Source: Pseudolabrys sp.
Lineage (GTDB): Bacteria > Pseudomonadota > Alphaproteobacteria > Rhizobiales > Xanthobacteraceae
Assembly (NCBI GenBank): GCA_019246455.1
Contig: JAFAQJ010000239.1
Coordinates: 1-13,494 of the forward strand
Length of the DNA stretch: 13,494 nt
Direction of reading: 5' to 3'
The notes under the pieces were generated by a model, which did no database searches, had not been told where the DNA came from, and was given only the letters and a program-made list of their open reading frames with translations. Both the position numbers and the translations under genes were made by a program. Positions 10,868-13,494 of this stretch are shown here, piece by piece (the stretch's first letter is position 1; each line of letters begins with the position of its first letter).

Positions 10868-12067
10868 ATGGCGCAGCAGAAAGACCAAATCGATCAAGAC
10901 GCGCTGGCCGCCGAATGGGGCCTGGCGCTCAACGCTGAAGGCGCTCCTGCGGCAGCGACGGAAGACGCACAAAACGCCGAAGTCGCCGCGGCGCAGTGGG
11001 CCGCTGCAACCGACGACGCCGGTCAGTTCGGACAGCAATCGAAAGGTGGCGCCGACCGCATCCTGAACCAGGATGAGATCGACAGCCTCCTCGGCTTTAG
11101 TCTCGCCGACGTCACGCTCAACGATCGCTCCGGCATCCGCGCCATCATCGACTCGGCGATGGTGTCCTATGAGCGTCTGCCGATGCTGGAAATCGTCTTC
11201 GACCGCTTAGTGCGCTTGATGACGACGTCGCTGCGCAACTTCACCTCTGACAACGTCGAAGTCTCGCTCGACCGCATCACGTCGGTGCGTTTCGGTGACT
11301 ATCTCAATTCCATTCCGCTGCCGGCCATTCTCGCGGTCTTTAAGGCCGAAGAGTGGGATAATTTCGGCCTCGCCACCGTCAACTCCAGCCTGATCTACTC
11401 GATCATCGACGTATTGCTCGGCGGTCGCCGCGGCCAGAACGCGATCCGCGTCGAAGGCCGGCCTTACACCACGATCGAGTCGAACCTCGTCAAGCGCATG
11501 ATCGAGGTCGTGCTGGCCGATGCCGAGCTCGCCTTCAAGCCGCTGTCGCCGGTAAAATTTAATATTGATCGCCTCGAAACCAATCCGCGTTTTGCCGCGA
11601 TCTCGCGTCCCGCCAACGCCGCGATTCTGGTGCGCCTGCGCATCGATATGGAAGACCGCGGCGGCACGATCGAGTTGCTGCTGCCTTACGCGACGATCGA
11701 ACCGATCCGCGCCGTGCTTCTCCAGATGTTCATGGGTGAGAAGTTCGGCCGCGATCCGATCTGGGAAGGCCATCTCGCCACCGAAATCGGACAGGCACAG
11801 GTCGGTGTCGATGCGGTGCTCTATGAGACGCAATTGCCGCTGCGCCGGATGATGAATCTCAAGGTCGGCGACACGCTACCTCTCGAACTCAAGCCCGAAG
11901 CGCTTGTGACCGTGCGTTGCGGCGACGTGACGCTCACCGAGGGCCGCATGGGCAAGGTCGGCGATCGCGTTGCAGTGCGGGTCGCCAAGCCGCTGCGCCG
12001 GCCACGCACCACCTTTGCGATGTTCGAGAAAGCCGACGAATCCACCAACAGGCTGGAGGCCCCGTGA
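10868..12067 (+). CDS. fliM: FliM, flagellar switch protein with an extended N-terminus
   Basis: FliM forms the middle of the C-ring switch and binds phosphorylated CheY. The 399-residue product is longer than E. coli FliM (334). The CheY-binding motif, normally at the extreme N-terminus, is at residues 65-77 (ILNQDEIDSLLGF) after a 64-residue Ala/Gln/Asp-rich acidic extension. The CheC-like middle domain follows, with SYERLPMLEIVFDRLVRLMT, ITSVRFGDYLNSIPLPAIL and IIDVLLGGRRGQ. The FliN-like SpoA domain is C-terminal (about 320-392), with LKVGDTLPL and VRCGDVTLTEGRMGKVGDRVAVRV. The ATG at 10868 has no strong Shine-Dalgarno; translation may depend on coupling to fliL. The stop overlaps the next start (GTGA). 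No fliN follows in this window. Confidence 0.96.
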   Translation: MAQQKDQIDQDALAAEWGLALNAEGAPAAATEDAQNAEVAAAQWAAATDDAGQFGQQSKGGADRILNQDEIDSLLGFSLADVTLNDRSGIRAIIDSAMVSYERLPMLEIVFDRLVRLMTTSLRNFTSDNVEVSLDRITSVRFGDYLNSIPLPAILAVFKAEEWDNFGLATVNSSLIYSIIDVLLGGRRGQNAIRVEGRPYTTIESNLVKRMIEVVLADAELAFKPLSPVKFNIDRLETNPRFAAISRPANAAILVRLRIDMEDRGGTIELLLPYATIEPIRAVLLQMFMGEKFGRDPIWEGHLATEIGQAQVGVDAVLYETQLPLRRMMNLKVGDTLPLELKPEALVTVRCGDVTLTEGRMGKVGDRVAVRVAKPLRRPRTTFAMFEKADESTNRLEAP

Positions 12068-12531
12068 GCTACCATTTCGGTTTCATGATCGAGAGCATGG
12101 TCGCGGTCCTGCTCCTGCTCACGATCCTGTACTGCGTGCGCCTCAATAGTCAGCTGCGTCTGCTTAAAGCCGACGAGCAATCGCTGCGCGCGACGATTTC
12201 CGAGCTGGTCACCGCGACTGAAATCGCCGAGCGCGCAATCGCCGGACTCAAAAGCACGATGCACGACACCGAGGCTTCGCTTGGTCAGCAATTGGCCGAC
12301 GCCGAGCGGCTATCGGATGAGCTCGCGCGCGAGCGTGGCGCGAGCGAGGAACTGCTGGGCCGCCTGACGCGGATCACCGGCGCTGGCCGCCTCGTCGAGG
12401 AAAACGTGCCCGATGCGCGGGCTGTTGCGGCGGCGGCGACGGCGTTCGCTGAGCGCGCCAAGGCGCGCGTGAATGGGCAGGCCACTGTCCATGCGGCTGC
12501 TACGGCAAAAGGGACCGGTCTTGCAGCATGA
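12064..12531 (+). CDS. DUF6468 / PflI-like bitopic membrane protein of the fliL-fliM operon
   Basis: A 155-residue protein read from GTG 12064, which overlaps the fliM stop (GTGA); GGAGG at 12055-12059 supports this start. It has one N-terminal membrane helix (about residues 8-26, MIESMVAVLLLLTILYCVRL) and then a long helical, coiled-coil-like stretch (about 27-105: LNSQLRLLKADEQSLRATIS, ELVTATEIAERAIAGLK and so on), ending in an Ala-rich tail. This matches the alphaproteobacterial DUF6468 type found after fliM. In Caulobacter I recall that the gene at this place is pflI, a bitopic protein affecting flagellum positioning; the equivalence is inferred from place and topology, and Caulobacter PflI is proline-rich while this one is not. 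The stop overlaps the motE start (ATGA). Confidence 0.75.
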   Translation: MSYHFGFMIESMVAVLLLLTILYCVRLNSQLRLLKADEQSLRATISELVTATEIAERAIAGLKSTMHDTEASLGQQLADAERLSDELARERGASEELLGRLTRITGAGRLVEENVPDARAVAAAATAFAERAKARVNGQATVHAAATAKGTGLAA

Positions 12532-13379
12532 TGCGTTGGGCGCGCGACTTTAGGCTGATTCCGCTCGTCCTTCTTGCGACGGTGAGCCTGTTCGCGCTCA
12601 AGGTCTCCGGACTGATCTTTGATGGCGGCTACACGCTCGGTGAGCGGCTGCGCGACCGCAATCAGCCGGATAAGCTAACGGTCACGAATAGCGACAGCGT
12701 CCCCGCTGTAACGCCCATTGTCGTCGCGAACAGTCAGCCTGCGACCAGGCAATCGTGGGCCCAGGAGATGTTCAATTACGGCGGCGACGCTAGCCGCGAC
12801 ATTACCGGCTCGGTCGACAGTAAACCCGCAGCTCCGCCGCCGTCGGCTGCCAACAAAGCGGCCAATCCACCGAAGAGCGCAGACGGTGTTGTCGTTAACA
12901 CCGATGCTGCCAAGCTTGCGCCCGCCGGCGAGCGCGCCATCCTTGAAAGCCTGTCGGACCGCCGTACCGAGATCGACGCGCGCGCCAAAGAAATGGATAT
13001 GCGCGAGAGCCTGCTGAAAGCTGCCGAGAAGCGCGTCGAGGCACGGATCGCCGAACTCAAGGCACTGGAAAATAAGGTCAACGACACCATCGACGCGCGC
13101 GACAAAGCGGAAGCCGAACGCTTCAAGAACATTGTATCGATGTACGAAAACATGAAGCCGAAAGATGCCGCGCGAATCTTCGACAAGCTCGACATGCGCG
13201 TACTCATTGACGTCGCGACCCAGATAAATCCGCGCAAGATGTCGGAGATCATGGCGCAGATGACGGCGGACGCCGCACAACAACTCACTGTCGAACTGGC
13301 AGCTCGCGCGGCCGCCAAGGACAAGAAGCAAACCAAGGACAGCCTGCCGAAGATCGACGGACGGCCGAGCGGGACCTGA
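12528..13379 (+). CDS. motE: MotE-family protein (MgtE-N-like domain)
   Basis: A 283-residue exported or membrane-anchored protein. Residues 10-30 form an N-terminal hydrophobic helix (LIPLVLLATVSLFALKVSGL) serving as signal or anchor. A Pro/Ala/Ser-rich linker (about 55-132) holds a DITGSV motif. A coiled coil follows (about 135-205), then an MgtE-N-like domain (about 203-262): MYENMKPKDAARIFDKLDMR and VLIDVATQINPRKMSEIMAQ. This layout is that of MotE in rhizobia, a periplasmic chaperone for the motility protein MotC in Sinorhizobium. MotC is not seen in the window, so the client here is unknown and the symbol reflects family only. The ATG overlaps the previous stop by 4 bp. A partial gene begins 7 nt after the stop. 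Confidence 0.8.
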   Translation: MMRWARDFRLIPLVLLATVSLFALKVSGLIFDGGYTLGERLRDRNQPDKLTVTNSDSVPAVTPIVVANSQPATRQSWAQEMFNYGGDASRDITGSVDSKPAAPPPSAANKAANPPKSADGVVVNTDAAKLAPAGERAILESLSDRRTEIDARAKEMDMRESLLKAAEKRVEARIAELKALENKVNDTIDARDKAEAERFKNIVSMYENMKPKDAARIFDKLDMRVLIDVATQINPRKMSEIMAQMTADAAQQLTVELAARAAAKDKKQTKDSLPKIDGRPSGT

Positions 13380-13386
13380 GCGGATC

Positions 13387-13494
13387 ATGGCCGCGATCCC
13401 ACCAGAGGCGAGACCCAAACGCGCCGGCTGCCGCACGATGCTATGTGCGGCGTTGGCTGCGCTCTGCGTAGCGGGTTTGCCAGCGTCAGCAGTA
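13387..13494 (+). CDS. Start of an exported protein, cut by window edge
   Basis: ATG 13387 opens 36 codons without a stop to the window end. The reading is MAAIPPEARPKRAGCRTMLC followed by AALAALCVAGLPASAV: a basic N-region, a hydrophobic core and an ASA-type cleavage site, so a Sec signal peptide is likely. It starts 7 nt after motE in the same direction and is probably the next gene of the operon. The body of the protein is not visible and no function can be given. Confidence 0.6.
   Translation, partial: MAAIPPEARPKRAGCRTMLCAALAALCVAGLPASAV

Noticed and set aside
11207..11833. A 208-codon open frame on the minus strand opposite fliM
   Set aside because: Antisense shadow of a certain gene, with no ribosome-binding site, promoter or recognisable motif.
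1..13494. Mobile elements, CRISPR arrays, tRNA or rRNA genes, toxin-antitoxin or defence genes
   Set aside because: Every long gene reads as flagellar, dksA or glycosyltransferase; I saw no transposase motifs, regularly spaced repeats or structural RNA signatures.

Overview
The window is a flagellar gene cluster from an alphaproteobacterium. The best fit is a Hyphomicrobiales member close to the Bradyrhizobium / Rhodopseudomonas / Xanthobacteraceae group. The reasons are the flagellin N-terminus, FliX next to a DksA with a degenerate zinc finger, the gene order flgF-flgG-flgA-flgH, the fliL-fliM-DUF6468-MotE run, high GC, TTAACCAT (CtrA-type) half-sites and several GANTC (CcrM-type) sites. 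I see no transposase, integrase, tRNA, rRNA or CRISPR array. Species-level placement is inference.

Layout. (1) 1-178, minus: N-terminus of a flagellin cut by the window edge, preceded by a 313-bp divergent intergenic region. (2) 492-1103, plus: an unrecognised 203-residue protein with two copies of a 29-residue module. (3) 1106-3020, minus: tightly coupled flgI-flgJ-flgN, with a sigma-54 type promoter just upstream of flgI. (4) 3206-3619, plus: fliX, divergent from flgI, with a CtrA-like box. (5) 3778-4191, plus: dksA with its own sigma-70 type promoter. (6) 4195-6429, minus: a 744-residue TPR plus GT41/SPINDLY-like glycosyltransferase, a candidate flagellin glycosyltransferase. (7) 6482-6559: two strong hairpins, one a plausible terminator. 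(8) 6599-9985, minus: flgF-flgG-flgA-flgH (rod, L-ring and P-ring chaperone), read from a second sigma-54 type promoter at about 10076-10092. (9) 10332-13494, plus: fliL-fliM-DUF6468-motE and the start of a further exported protein, with a CtrA-like half-site in the leader.

How the parts work together. The structural genes supply rod and distal rod (FlgF, FlgG), P-ring (FlgI with chaperone FlgA), L-ring (FlgH), rod-binding cap (FlgJ), switch (FliM), stator-linked membrane protein (FliL) and filament (flagellin). FliX is, from Caulobacter work, the checkpoint partner of the sigma-54 activator FlbD. It is striking that fliX sits beside one of two sigma-54 type promoters, and that both promoters carry GGCAA-type repeats about 85-135 bp upstream where an activator such as FlbD could bind. 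CtrA-like boxes lie before the expected early genes (fliX, fliL). This gives a readable Caulobacter-like hierarchy: CtrA, then FliX/FlbD, then sigma-54 rod and ring operons, then flagellin. The least ordinary elements are the glycosyltransferase, the repeat protein beside flagellin, the extended FliM N-terminus and the two-hairpin block after flgH.
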